A stretch of 64,000 nucleotides of DNA from contig OX485808.1 of assembly GCA_950295325.1 (NCBI GenBank), positions 38,150,527 to 38,214,526 on the forward strand. Reading direction: 5' to 3'. The DNA is from Polytrichum commune. Its lineage: Eukaryota; Streptophyta; Polytrichopsida; Polytrichales; Polytrichaceae. Positions 35,116-50,000 of this stretch are shown piece by piece. Below the pieces are notes generated by a model. That model had not been told where the DNA came from and searched no databases. It saw nothing but the letters and a program-made list of their open reading frames with translations. The translations under genes and the position numbers were made by a program. Positions within the stretch are counted from its first letter, which is position 1. The number at the start of each line of letters is the position of its first letter.

Positions 35116-37310
35116 ATGAGGTCCCCACTATCATCACATATGTCCCAAAATTACCCAAAAGTCCCATTATGTTTAATATGGTGTTCATGTCTACCTCACT
35201 TACTTTATGAACATTATGTGCCTATGCATATGACCATTGCCAATAACTTACCTATAATTTCTTGTGTAATATGTGGCCAAATGGCATCCAAACAACCATG
35301 TCTATCATGTGCACATCCTTCGTAAGATAGATGGGCCTTAATCAAACACCTAGATTTAAGTGGTATGTGGGTGTAGACAGAAATTAAAGCATTTGAATAA
35401 CACACACCCACCTTAACAAGATCGCCAACATTGCTAGAGTCAATCATGTTGCTGGATTGATGCGCACACTAAAGGCATGTGGGTGTTATTTGGTTTTTTT
35501 TTTTTAATGTTTTCCAACTTCTTCCGATTAGATTTACACAACATAACTCGTGTTGCATTAACAAACCTATGATGAAACATATGCAAAAACCAGATTCAAA
35601 TCAAACCTCCCTTGATTTAGAACTTATAGTGTTCGAAAATGCACGTTTGTCGATTTCTTAGCTGAATACATAAGTCCTGCCCACTCTGTTCACTATTGAG
35701 TCTAGAGTAGTTATTAATATTTGAAGATGTAATCCAATCTCTTCGAACACACGTGCCTTAATGATGTTTGATCTTGATGCTCATCAAACCACATACCAGT
35801 CAAATATAGCAGTCTGATGAAGAAAACGAGCTACTTAAAACGCATCTACCATACCATAGCCAGCTGGTAGCCGGCTTCCGCAGCATCTACTTAAACTCAA
35901 CGCATAACAAGCGAGCATGACCTCACATGCGCTTACATCACCTGTGCTCACTTTGTAACGTGCCAGATTACTAATAAAATGATCGGTACCTACCTTCAAA
36001 AACCAATAACGAAGCTCGTCATCATTCAACATTCATCAGAGTTCAACGTATTTATATATGCATCATCTTTGTATCAGTACGTTTGAAATACCCGTACACA
36101 TCTCAAGATGCACATGTTCCCCACCCGGAAATAGGAAAAAGTGGAACCGGCTGATTATACAATGGTGACAATGTGTTGATGTCAAGTGATGTGGGGGTCA
36201 CTTGCTGGCAGCTTTCGTGGGCAGGCCCTGGATGCAACATATGAATGATGATGGTGATATCACCATCAGCAGTCATGGATGGTAGGATCATCAGATTCCG
36301 TGGCTGAACGTCCTCTTAAGTTAGAACCCCGCATTTGCTGCTCCCCAGATTGTTGCCAGTTTTGCTACCAAGTGACTTAACTTAAGTAGAGGTGGGTTGT
36401 TGCAAGGAGCGCCAATGTCAGCTCCTGGTCTTAGAGAGTTCTCCATCGCTGGGCCTGAGCCAGCTTCAAGGGAAGCTTTAAGTTTCTGAGTCTGTGTTGT
36501 CTTACGCCTTCACTTTCGCCACTCACCGCGGAGTCTGGAATTGGTGCACCTGGCGAAAGTGGCGAGGCGTAAAAATCAAAATTTGTTCTTCGCCACCACT
36601 GTCATATGTTCGCCTTCGCTAGGATGTCCAGGTGGTGGGAACCCCAACGGCCAACGCCTTAGCAAGGCGTATCAGGTGCGCAGGGCTTCTGACTGCTGGT
36701 GAGCATCATCAGCTCCTGGTAGCAAGCAAGCAAGCAGGCAGTCAAGGTGAGGGTGAGTGGAGTCCAAAATGACGTTTTTTTTTTTCGCAACCTACGTGCA
36801 TTCTGTGAAAATGGTTAGCTACCAGAGTTTGAGTTCGAGGTTCGGTTTCGGTTTGGATCGGATTGTGGGGCTGATCAGGAGCTAGCCTCAAGTTTTGTTT
36901 TCTGGTCTGTAAATGGTGATGTGTTTTCGGCCATTGAGTGCCTTGAATTCAGTCGTCAGAAATGGGTTGGGAGGGGAGAATGCATTGGTTAGCTGTCCAA
37001 GGATCTGGGGTTAGGTGTAAATGGTAGTCGAAAGCTTTGAGTTATGTCTGTCTGTTGTCTGATCTGCAAGCAGGCAATGATGGCACGGGTGAGGATTAGT
37101 ATCTGAATCCAAACCTGGGCTTCACACGTATCTTTTATAAATTGTTGTTCAGGGTGACCACGTCTCTGTAGAGTTCGAAAAGCCTAGCTACTAGCCTAAT
37201 GCTTGAAGCCTCCGAAATGAGACGGTCGAGTGAAATACCCCAAGTTGCAGCAGCTCACAAGGACTCGTAATTATTCATCACTCTGAATCTCATATTAGAT
37301 TCATAGAGGG
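35116..37310. other. Intergenic between repeat-protein gene and ABCG gene
   Basis: No gene can be supported. Two minus-strand frames (36291-36103 and 36032-35835) read plausibly as protein text, and the second has a good donor after 'LRYWFLK' (AAG/GTAGGT near 35994), but there is no matching start, partner exon or known motif. The stretch from about 36480 to 36700, with CG-rich 'cgccactcaccgcgg' text, may be the promoter region of the ABCG gene; this is position-based inference. Confidence 0.3.
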
Positions 37311-37448
37311 AGTTGAGGTTTTCGTACCAGAAGTTCGAAGTGACGACATTTAGTGACCATGTTCATCTCTCACGGTGCAGAGTAGAGCTCAGAGTCGTCG
37401 GAGATGAAGACGGTCATCCTGGTAACAAGCTCACTGCAAGTACGCTAG

Positions 37449-37880
37449 GTAATAATTTAACCTTGCAGGCCTCACCACATCTGCTACTCTACCTCCAGGC
37501 ATCACTTTGCAACATGATGAAGTTTCACCGAGCATCATTGAAATCTCTTGTTTGTGAAACTCTCTTACTGTCGAATAGTTGAACCTCAAAACTTTGTCAA
37601 AATCTGGACTTGGCAGTTAGTATATCACAGATTCACTTACAAGCTGCAAGTTCCACGTTCGGTAATAATTTAACCTTGCAGGCATCACATCTGTTACTAT
37701 CTCGAACCTTCACTTTGCAGGAAAATGAAATTCACCGAGCCTCCCTCGTCCCTTGAAATCTTCATAAACCCTTGAGGTAGGGCCTCTTTGAGAGTGCCGA
37801 GTAGTTGAAACCGAAACTTTGTAATAATGTCATCGTCACTTCTTTTAGACTTGGCAGTGAGTACAGGATTCACTTACAAG
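37449..37880 (+). repeat. Duplicated block in the 5' region of the ABCG gene
   Basis: 'ggtaataatttaaccttgca' followed by 'ggc-tcac-acatctg', 'cactttgca', 'gaa-ttcaccgagc' and 'cttgaaatct' occurs at about 37449-37560 and again at 37661-37765. Both copies are followed by an 'gacttggcagt-agta' phrase. Each contains TTGCAG sites that could act as acceptors for a 5' untranslated exon. Confidence 0.7.
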
Positions 37881-38011
37881 TTGCTCGGTACTGTTGCCGG
37901 GGGGTTTTGCAGGTTGTATATTGAGGTGAAAGCCTATTAAACCCTCCGAAGAAGGATTAGAAGCTCAGAGATCAGCAGCTGGTAAAGTTTGTTGAAGAAG
38001 AAGTGAGAGAG

Positions 38012-41000
38012 ATGGAGTTCACGAACGGGGGGAAAGATGAGAAAGACCGTGACCCGGAGGTCGGGGACGAACACAGCGACAAATTGCAAGCAATTCTTTC
38101 TAGCCAGAGTCGTCGAAGCTCACGATCGTTGTCGAGCAGCATGAGGGCGGACTTTCGATCTTCGAGCTTGAGCCGGTCGACTGGCACAGCAAATTTCAAC
38201 ATCTTCGGTGGGGGTAACCCTCTGGAATCGGCGATGGGATCCTCCCATGCGGAAGATGATGAGCAAGCCCTCCGATGGGCAGCTCTGGAGAAGCTCCCGA
38301 CCTTCAACCGCCTCCGAGCTTCCATCTTCCAGAAAAACACCGGTAGCGTCCGCCAAGTTGATGTGCAGAAAGACCTCTCCACCGCCGATTTCCATCACCT
38401 CCTCGACAAGTTGCACCGCAAGGCGGCCGACGAAGATGAGCAACTCTTCGTCAAAATGCGCCAACGTCTCGACAGGTGCGCACCAACGGACACAAATAAA
38501 AACGCCATGAAAAGTTTCACCACAATATCTGAACTTAGAATTTAGTAATTCTAACCTCCGTGTGGAGATTTAAGCATCATTTAAGAATTTGAAGAGTTGA
38601 TGTGAAAGGTGGTCAACTTCATGTGTTGCAGAGAATTTTGCAATTGAGGATCATTGCAACAAAGTGATGAGTGTGGGTCAATGTTCTTCATTGGTTTAGC
38701 TTGTGCCATGTCAGAGAATTTCTGTAAGGATGCAAGGGAGGTGAAGTTGGTCGCACAAATTGGAAGCAACCATGAGCAATTCTTCAAGTAGCTAAGCATT
38801 TGGGAGGATCTTTCTATGCGAGGAAACTGATGAATTTGGTTGATGATCATGAATCTCTTAGTAGCTAAGAATTGACCTGATCATTAAGTAACTGAAGATG
38901 TGTGGAAGATGGTCAACGTCATCAGTTGCAGAGAATTTTGCAATTGAGGATGATTGCAACAAACTAAATGAATGGGCCAAATTTCTTCACTTGTTTAGCT
39001 TGTGCCAATTCAGAGAATTTCTGTAAGGATGCAAGTGAAGTGATGTTGGTGGCACAAATTGGAAACAATCATGAGTAGTGTTTCAGCAGCTAAGCATTTT
39101 GAGAGGAACTTTCTATGTGAGGAAACTGAAGCACTGGGTGATGATGACTTTGGTCGCTCATCATGAATCTCTGAGTAGCTAACCATTGACTTTAGCATTT
39201 CAAGAAACTGAAGCTCTGATGTGGAAGGTGGTCAACTTCATCAGTAGCAGAGAATTCTGCAGTTTGAGGATTATTGCAACAAACTGATGAGTGTGGGTCA
39301 ATATTCTAGTTTAGCTTATAAGCTTGTGCTAATGCGCAAACGTCTCGACAGGTGCAAACACAAACACAATAAATCAAGCACCACATAGAAATCGTCAAGT
39401 CTAACCTCAGTGACTCTGAGCATTTAAGAAACTGAGGATTTGTGGAAGGTGGTCAATGTCCTCAATTGCAGAGGATTTTGCAATTGAGGATGATTGCAAC
39501 AAACTGAATGAGTGGGCCAAATTAAAGTTCTCCATTAGTTTAGCTTAATTGTGCCATTTCAGAGAATTTCTGTAAGGGTGCAGGGGAGGTGATCTTGGGG
39601 GCACAAGTTGGAAACAAATCCATCATGAGTAGTGTTTCAGTAGCTAAGCGTTTCAGAGAATTACACTGATCATCCTAATTAGTGCCTGCGACTATTATGA
39701 GTGATGCAGTGCTATATAAACTATTTAATGAGAATGTAAAATTTTACCAAGCAAAGTCATTTATGTTCTATAATGTCCCACCAACCTATTGAACTTTTGT
39801 TGCTAAAAAATTGAATTCCCGAGTAAGACGTTATTGCACTGCATAACTCCGAATAGTAACACACACTAATTGGGGATAATTAGTGTAATCTTCTTCCTAT
39901 AGCTACTAGTAATATGTGAAGAAAGTCAAAATGGTTGTGGTTGTCAATAAGCTTTTCAAAGAATGTATGTATGTGAAATGGGAAGGAACTGATCATGGTT
40001 TTATTCTGATGGTTTTGGTGGTGTTTTTTATAGGGTTGGGATTGAGCTCCCTTCAGTGGAGGTCCGGTATGAGAATTTCACTGTGAAAGCCAACTGCCAC
40101 GTAGGCAACAGGGGTCTGCCAACTCTTTTGAACGTCCTCCGAAACATTGGCGAAGTAAATTACTCACCAACTCACATCAATTTCTTCCTATTACATAGAT
40201 CCACATGGACAACCTCTGGAGCTTGACAATTTCTCCTCTCATATATGTCAAGGTTTTTCTACTCGGTTTACAAACAACTTGCATTTTCTTGGTGGAATTA
40301 AGTAGTAAAACAAACTTGACCCTCACATGCACTCTAATAGAGTTAATATCCTTTAATGCAATGGAAGTTTTTGTTTTCGGTGTGAGTCGGTCCTTTATGA
40401 CCTCTCATTGGTTGTTTAGCATACAAAACCAATTAATTCCCTTCTACTTGTGCTACATGTTTGGAGGTAATGTTTATTAACTATTTTGAATGAGGCAACC
40501 AACCTATTTCGGCTTGGTGTGGGTCAATCTCATTCTTAGCAAATTAGCGCACCTCTTGGTGTGCCAAAAAGAGTTTGAACCTTCAATGATCCAATATAGA
40601 ATGTTCTTCGCTCAAACCTTCATCCTACCACCAATGTTACATGCACCCAAAACTTACCAAACATGGAAGCTGTTTTATGCAAAACAAGCAACTCCCGACC
40701 AAATGACTTGTTGAATTAGAGGATAACTTTGATGCCTCAAAATCCTAAAGCAAGAGAAAGGGTTGTGAGGAATGTCAACTACTTCACTAAATAATGTATT
40801 TTAGTGTCACCAATTCTATATTGTCTTGCTCGACACTAATTTTAAACCGCCTGTGTAGTGCCACCGACACTAAGTGTTAACCTAACATTAATTGTCATTC
40901 CTCGTAATTGTTTTTGGGCATGATACATTTACAATGGTGCAGATCCCGTCACTTATGAAGTGGATATTCATCCAGATTACAATCATAGATGACAAAATCT

Positions 41001-44000
41001 CATTGCAGAAATGTTAGGTGCAGAATATACCAAGTTGGAATGACATGGCTCGTTAACTTATCCACAAACTTTATTCATGAGAAATGTCATTAGAAAAGTT
41101 ACCAAATTGACATAAAGTACCATTTGACACTAAATACAACAATATTTAGTGTAGTTTAGAACCGATCTTCTTCATAGAGTCAAGTTCTTCACAGTTCCAA
41201 GTGGCCTTTGTATGAACTGATGTCAAGAGCCATTTATGTATGAACAGAGCATCCTTGACGTGGTTCATCTATCTCCAACAAAGAAGCAGGTGCTCACCAT
41301 TTTGGACAATGTGAGCGGCATCATCAAGCCAGGAAGGTTGGGATATTTATACTTATGTCTAATCTTAATTCATTTTTAGACCTGTCACAAGCTCATGAAC
41401 TCAACACTCTGTGCCTTGATGATCAACAATAAATGTGCATTTCACAAGGCAGACATCACAGGCCATCAACAATCAATAGAAACATTACCCATCTGTTGTA
41501 CCAAAGCCAGAATATGCAAGAGTGCAACATTTATTTAAAAACCCAAAAAAAACCAGTTTGAAAGGAAGTGAGCGGTAATTTGATCCATGTACTTTGATGG
41601 ACTTTGCCACATGGTTGATTTTTCTTAAATTTTGGACTTGGAGTCTGCAGGATGACATTGCTACTGGGGCCACCTAGTTCGGGGAAGACAACCTTGCTGC
41701 TAGCCCTCGCTGATAAGCTTGACCCTGGTCTAAAGGTGAGAGGTTTGATTATTACTTGACGGGAATTTGTGCAACGTCAATCTGCACAAGATCTCATGGT
41801 TTATTAATCTTGACACCAGAAGATTGTACACTTTAGATTGATGAGGTTTCCAACTATTTGTTGTAGGTGGAGGGCAAAGTGACCTTCAATGGCCACACCC
41901 ACAAAGAGTTTGTGCCACAAAAAACGGCAGCATATGTGAGCCAGCATGATCTGCACACCGGTCAACTGACAGTCCGCGAAACATTAAATTTCGCTGCCCA
42001 TGTGCAAGGAGTTGGGTCACAATATGGTACACATATCTCACTCCCTCCTGATTACGATATAAAACTTAAATCCTAATTCAAGGTCCCATAAAACATAAAA
42101 TACCTCAATGAAGATCACATATTTATGGTATTAGGTCATATAATTGAGTCACAATATGGTGTATGAGTATAATCACTACCTCCTAGACACCTTATAAAAT
42201 GAAATGATGTTATACACAACACGCCCACAGTAGTGAAGATCGCATATTTTGATTTTTCAGTTTGGGTCAAGGAGTTTGTTGAACTCACAGCTGTTTCCTG
42301 TGTTGTGATGGTGTAGAAATTCTTGAGGAGGTCGCCCGGAGAGAGAAAGAGGCAGGGATCCGACCTGAGCAGGATATGGACACATACATGAAGGTTTGTC
42401 TGTATACATACTGCTAAGAATTTGTTCACCATAACCAAGCTGGAAGTTTGCAATGGTTGAAATCCACAAAGCAGGAGTATGCTGAATTAATCAGGGGCTT
42501 ATGACTATTTCTTTTTGTATATTTTCTTTCTTCTCAAGCTCCCTGCTTCAAAATTTTGACTTTCACTTTGCAATGAGATTGATGTTCTAGTTCTTCAGGA
42601 TCTGATTTGGTCTCTGATTTTATCTGAACTCCAGGCCGTAGCTTTGCCAGGCTCCAACGGCAGCCTTGCAGTTGAACATACACTGAAGGTGCAATACACG
42701 ATTTTCCAATTAGTCTTTGTTTTTTGTAGTTCAGATAGCTTTATGACTTCAACTGGAAATGTGTCTTCGCATGAGAATGCAAGAATAACCAACAGCGTGC
42801 TACATTCTGAAGTACATCAATTTGTTCTGGTTTAGTTACTAGACTTCAAATTTTTAAGAACTGAGACTTTCTCTGCGAATTGCGTTACGAAAGAAGAGTG
42901 AAGATGAGCATGTTGATTTCAAACTAATAAACCATGGATGATGTAAACCTGGGAGGTTTAACAGATGCTTGGACTCGAAATATGTGCTGACATACTGGTC
43001 GGTGATGAAATGAGTCGAGGCATTTCTGGTGGTCAGAAAAAAAGGTTAACCACAGGTACTGTAAACTCAGAAAATCAGAAACTCTCCGAAATGTAGTACA
43101 TTGATCTGCCTTACTTTATTATGAAATGAAATACTGTGAATTAATTATGTGAACTTTAAATTGTTTCAGGGGAGATGACTGTGGGCCCAATGAGGGTGTT
43201 GTTCATGGACGAAATCTCCACAGGCTTGGACAGCTCCACGACATACCAGATTGTGAAGGACATGGGCCGATTTACACACCAGATGACAGCCACTGTCCTC
43301 ATCTCTCTCTTGCAACCGGCTCCGGAGACATTCAACCTCTTCGACGACGTGTTGCTGCTTTCGGAAGGCCAGATTGTGTATCACGGGCCTTTGCAACATG
43401 TGATGGAGTTTTTTGAGTCTTGTGGCTTCAAGTGTCCCGAACGGAAGGGCATTGCCGATTTCTTGCAAGAGGTAGCTAATTACATTGCTGTCTTTAATGT
43501 TGGGCTTTACAATAATTTGTCAATCATCATCATCAAAGTGGTTTCTAATTCAGCTTCATGTTTTGGTTCCTTGAATGTTAACCCTAGCCCTTAGAGTGGG
43601 AGTAAAGGTTTTCAAAACCTTGTATAGAACAAATTTGGTATGCTGATGTGGATATGAATTTCCTGTTCAATTGTGATGACATCGCCTACAATATTGCATG
43701 TGTTTGATTGAATTCCTTGCATTGCTGTCTCATAGGTGACGTCCCGGAAGGATCAAGAGCAGTATTGGCACGATAAGCGCACACCGTACCAGTATGTGTC
43801 CGTCACGAGGTTTGCAGAGGAGTTCCAAAACTTTCATGTGGGCATCAAAATGAGGGAGGAGCTTGCAGTGCCCTTTCCCAAAGAGAAGAGCCACCCTGCA
43901 GCACTTGCACACAAGAAGTACACAATCTCGAACCGGGAGCTTTTCAAGGCCAGCTTCACCCGGGAAGTGACACTCGCCAAGCGCCATGCCGTTGTGTACA

Positions 44001-47000
44001 TTGTGAAGGCTGTCCAGGTCTCTCTCTCTCTCCTCCTTCCATGCCCGATTTTCTCTCCGGAATAAATCCAACTCATCTCGTTGTACCAAAACATCACATT
44101 ATAATGTACTACAATATAATCGTCGATATCTAAAGTCATCAGAACATCATCACAACAATGTCATATAACAACACAATGAACGATATCACCGATCATTGCA
44201 AGCAAGAATCTAATTAATCAGTTTCCTGAGCCTCTCTTAATTTCTGTCTGTGCATATACTAATTAATCCAAGTCAAATTGCTATGATGATCACTCAAACC
44301 CCAGGCATGATGGAGTTTAATAATAAGAGTAATCCTTTGCTTGTTTGCAGATCACAGTGGGAGCCTTCATCTCCATGACCACTTTCTTCCGCACCAGACT
44401 TCACCACGACACGCTCAGCGAGGGCAGTCTATACTTGAACGCACTCTTCTATGCGGTGACCATCATGCTGTTCACAGGTTTCGGTGAGCTTGCAGCCACA
44501 ATTGGCCGACTGCCCGTGCTAATCCGCCAACGTGACATGCTGTTTGCACCAGCATGGGCTTATTCGGTGTCGGCGATGTTGCTGAGCATCCCGGTGTCTG
44601 TTTTCGAGTGCGGGATTTTCACATGCATGACCTACTACGTGACGGGGTACGCACCCGAGGCAAGCCGGTTCTTCAAGCAGTTCTTGATCTTGTTCCTCAT
44701 CCAGCAACAGGCGGGTGGAATGTTCCGGTTCATTGCGGGAATATGTCGAACCATCACATTGGGATTCACTCTCGGATGGGTCATGTTGCTCCTTATCTTC
44801 ATGCTTGGAGGCTTCATCATCCCCCATGCAAATCTTCCTGTGTGGTGGCGATGGGGTTACTGGGCGAGCAACATGAGCTATGCCGTTGAAGGAATCTCTG
44901 TCAATGAGTTTATGGCTCCTCGCTGGCAGAAGGTATTTGCCTGATTAATTCTTCAACAGCAATTTTTAGGTCACAGTCATCATTCGAGTATAGGTGGTTC
45001 CAGAAAATTCAGCCTCGCTCAGAGAAATGCTGGTTAGTAGTGATTGAATTGTATATTGTGAATCGCAGGGAATTAACACCAACTTAGCCGGTAATTTTTC
45101 AAGAGTGCACCGATCAAGTGATCACAGCTAATTCAATCACCACAGAAAAAGAAGAAAGACAGACTTTTAAGTTCACAGAGATTGGCAGGCATTGAGTTGA
45201 TTAGCTCAAGAACAACATTCTGATATTGCATTTGGCAGTTGACTGTGGCGTCATTTATTGTCGCAGGTCTTTCTTTCATAGTAGGAAGAGTACTTTTCTG
45301 TCCGGTGCAAATTTTTGATAACTTCTTCCCATGGTACTCTTGAGCAATTCAAAAGCAACATTTAGGTCACAGTAATCATCTGAGAATGAATCTGTGCTTC
45401 TGACGGTCACATGAATGCCGGTTGGTATGATTGAAGTGCGGGTCCACAAGAACTAGATTGTGAATCTTGGCATCAATTGAGTTCATCAAGAGTGGACTGA
45501 TTAAGTATTTACGGCTACTGGTGCACCTGAATTCAAATCAGCGCAGGAAGATTAAAACACCGACGCAGAAACTGGCATTAATTCAAGAACAACGTGCTGA
45601 TGCATTTGGCAGATGTGGTGACTAAATTGTATTGGTTTGTGGGTGCAGCCAAATCCTGCAGACCCCACCACCACACTGGGAGTGGCCACATTGGTGTCCC
45701 GCGGACAATATGCACACGAGTACTGGTACTGGATCTCTATTGGCGCTCTCATCGGCTTCTTCGTCGTGTTCAACATAGGGTTTACCCTCAGTCTTGGCTT
45801 CATGCCTGGTAAGTCCAACAAATTGGAAAAAACTGAAAACGATCACTACAATATTGTTGTTCTGCAAGATTTCCTTGATTATCACATCTTGATCGATGAT
45901 TAGAAGCCTTAACCTGGACTTTGTACACATCTTGGTCGATGATTGGGAGCCTTAATCTGGACTTGCACACATCTTGGTCCATGATTAGAAGTTTCGTGAA
46001 CTTGTACATTCATGGTGTAGGAAAACATCATCATGTCTTGTAGTACATGTCCTTGGAGACGATGGGCAAGTCGAATAGGACACCATTGATTCTTCTTGAC
46101 TATATATCCGGGCCATGGTTCCTGATCAGAATATTCTTGTGTGGGTGGATGCAAATGGCAGCGGTGGGGAAACCTCAAGCGATTATGTCTTCAGAAGAGA
46201 TGGCAGAGAAAGAAGCAAACCGAACAGGCAATATTGCATCACTAAGGAAGTCCATCAGTAGTGCAAAGAATTCATCACGCTCCTTGGCTGCCATTGGGAG
46301 CACAAACACGAAGAGCAGGAGCCGGCGGTCATTCAATTCGCACCAGGCACGCGATGATGCATTAGCTATTGATGAGGAATCCATGGCAGGAGATGGCAGG
46401 ATGAAGCGTGGGATGATCCTTCCGTTTGAGCCTCTGTCGATCTCATTCGACGACGTCAGTTACTATGTCGACATGCCTGCGGTATTTAACCTCATCAATG
46501 GAGTATTGCAAGCTTAGGCTCAATCGATCCTGGTTTGGTATCGGCAATTCATTTTGTTTGGAGATGAATAAAATGGCACTATTTAATTTATATCTGAAAT
46601 TGGTCGATGTTGTACTGCAGGAAATGAGGTCGGCGGAAGTGACAGAGAATAGGCTTCAACTCCTTAACAAAATTACAGGAGCATTCCAGCCGGGTGTTCT
46701 TACGGCTCTCGTGGGAGTCAGTGGAGCTGGGTAATAACCCTAATTTTGAATTCCGCTAAACTATTACATCCGGCAACAACTCTCAACGTCAACAGTCTTT
46801 GAGCAGGATGATTTAATTTCTTTATGCTCTGATGAGGTTGATGATGATGTAATTTTGCAGAAAGACAACACTTATGGATGTGCTAGCTGGACGCAAAACA
46901 GGCGGCTACATCGAGGGTGACATTCGAATCTCTGGCTACCCGAAGAACCAGAGTACTTTTGCCCGCATTTCGGGATACTGCGAACAAAATGACATCCACT

Positions 47001-50000
47001 CTCCTCAAGTCACCGTTCGAGAATCGTTGATCTATTCTGCCTGGCTTCGGCTTGCATCTGATATCAATGACCAGAACAAAATGGTGAGCTGCAATCTGAT
47101 CATGTCATGCTCGTCATTGCATGTGAACTGAATTATTCATCATAAGAAATGGTCCCTTGCGATCCATGAATCTCTTGTGACAAATCAGATTGTTATGTGT
47201 TCTAGTAATCTACCACTATGTCATGGCAAGGGATCGAATAGGTCGAGCTTCTTCTTGATTTCCAATTTGGAGGTTTTTCTTGAGGATGACTGTTTCGCTT
47301 TTGTTTCAGACGTTCGTGGAAGAGGTGTTGGAATTGGTGGAACTGAAGCCCCTGGAGAACGCCCTGGTAGGGTTACCAGGTATCACTGGGTTGTCAACGG
47401 AGCAGAGGAAAAGGCTGACAATTGCAGTGGAGTTGGTTGCGAATCCTTCCATTATTTTCATGGACGAGCCTACAAGTGGGCTGGATGCTCGAGCAGCTGC
47501 CATTGTAATGCGTGCTGTGCGAAACACAGTGGACACCGGACGAACAGTCGTCTGCACCATCCACCAACCGAGCATTGACATCTTTGAGGCATTTGATGAG
47601 GTGCGTGATATTCATAATTCGCCCATGCCTCATGAACTCACTTTGTTTAAGTAAGAAACTTATAATTTGACATCAAAGAAATCCAAGCTCACGGTTCTCA
47701 TTGAAAGTGGTGTCAATCTTGCAGTTGCTGTTGCTCAAGAGAGGAGGCCAGGTTATCTACGCGGGTGAATTAGGTCATCAATCAAAGAAACTTGTCGAGT
47801 ATTTTGAGGTACTACAGTCTAATGGCACTTTCTGGCACTTAATCATGGCACTTAAAGATCAAAATGTTTTTTGAAAGATAAATTTGCAAAATTAAAGGTA
47901 TGTGGATACATATCTCATTTGTGAACTGCAACATTGTGAAGGTGGATTGTCAGGTGGTAGCTGAAGAGTGTTTGTTTTTGGCAGGCAATCCCGGGGATCC
48001 CCAAAATTGAACATGGTTACAACCCTGCAACATGGATGTTGGATGTGACCAATCTTGACCAAGAGATGGAACTGGGTGTGGACTTTGCAGACCTGTATGT
48101 GAAGTCACAGCTTTACCGGTAATTACGATTGACACGAAACTCATCAGCATTATCATGTACCTTGACATAACTTACAATTACGTCCAGTTGTTGCTCCATG
48201 AGACACTTCATGAATTTTGTGATGATGATGAGTTGTGCATGCCTGTCATGTAATTGACTCGATCGAGATGATCCCTTTGCTTGTGATGATGCGATCCACA
48301 GACGCAACAAGGATCTCGTGAAGGAGCTAAGCGTCCCGAAGCCCGGCTCCAAGGATTTGAGGTTCCCCACTGCTTACTCTCAACCATTCTTTCAGCAGCT
48401 ATGGTGCATTCTCTGGAAGCAGAACTTGACGTATTGGCGGAGCCCAGACTACAACCTTGTCCGTGGAGGGTTCACATTCTTCACTGCTCTCATCTGTGGA
48501 TCCATATTCTGGCGGGTCGGATCCAAAACGTAAGTCATCAAAAATTATCCGCGAGTCTAATTTGCAACAAGTTTCACATTTGATGGATTATGTTGCACAT
48601 GTGTGGATCTTGTATCCCATGTATAGGATTAGGAACAATTCTCTGCAGCGAGCATTCAACAATTGCCTGCGAAATCACATAGAAGTGCACACTAACAATC
48701 TGGGCAACCATAAAGAGATTTCTTATAATCTTCATAATTGTGGCAGATCTCTCTTTCTCTCTCTCTCCTGAAACGGACGGAATGATAAACAAAGAAACGA
48801 AGAGATAGTCTGACTTTGACCTCTTATAGATCCTGCATCTTGTGAAACTTCAATCCCGAAACTCGGAAATGACAATCTTCATGAATCATCGCAATCGTTC
48901 AAAGAGATTCTTCACTTTGACCTCTTATAATTATTACATATTGACTCTGATTATGAAATTTGGTATGACAATCTTTGTGATCACCAAATAGATGAGACAG
49001 TTCCCAAACTAGGGTAAGTAGCTCTCAATCAGAACTCACTTGTTGTTCTTTGTTTTGAGGTTGCTTTGCTGGTGCATGAAAGCACCATTCATGCACCAGG
49101 ATTTGAACCTGGAGGTTTCGTCAAGGCCCTAAAGCACTCACCTCTTCGTTGCTAAGTATGTGTTCAAAATATATACACCATTCGAGGTTCAAAAGTTAGC
49201 ACAATGATATCCCATGGTTATATGTGTCGCATAAATTGATCTGTAGCATAATAACCGAAATTTGGTTCTGAATTCATCTGCAGAGGTACGTCAACAGACC
49301 TGGTCACTACTCTGGGTGCGTTGTATGGTACGACACTCTTCATTTGCTTCAACAATGCGGGTACAGTTCAAGCTATGGTGAGCATTGAGCGAACAGTTCA
49401 CTACAGAGAGAAGGCAGCAGGGATGTATGCTTCGATACCTTATGCGTTGGCACAGGCAAGTGAATGCTTCATATTACCATTTGCAATTAAGTATCAGAAA
49501 ATCATTGCAAGAATTGAATCCTGATGATTGCAGCACCACAATTAATGATATCCTATAAGTGAGAGCATTGTAAAAACAAAAATCAAGAATGAACAGGAAT
49601 CATTTGAGGCTGAGTACCTATAAAGCTGACTTATTCCACGATGGGGTTGGTGATGGAACTATTACTACAGGTGATGATTGAGATTCCCTATGTGTTTGTG
49701 CAAACGGTGATGTATGGACTCATCACGTACTCAATGCTGGCCTTCGAATGGACACCTGCCAAGTTCTTCTGGTACATTTACATCATGTTCATGAGCCTGC
49801 TGATCTACACGTACTACGGCATGATGATGGTGGCTGTGACGCCCAACTTCATTCTGGCTTCGATTGTTAGCGCCTTCTTCTACACGCTCTTCAACCTTTA
49901 CTCCGGATTCTTGATTCCCCGCCCGGTGAGTTTGTAATCTACCCAGCCTCTGTAAAATCCAGTCCTCCGCGTACTACTTGATTTTCTGACAGAAATTTGT

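Noticed and set aside
47177-47578. A 133-codon frame overlapping the ABCG gene
   Set aside because: It is a shifted-frame shadow of exon 16; the other frame holds the ABC signature and Walker B.
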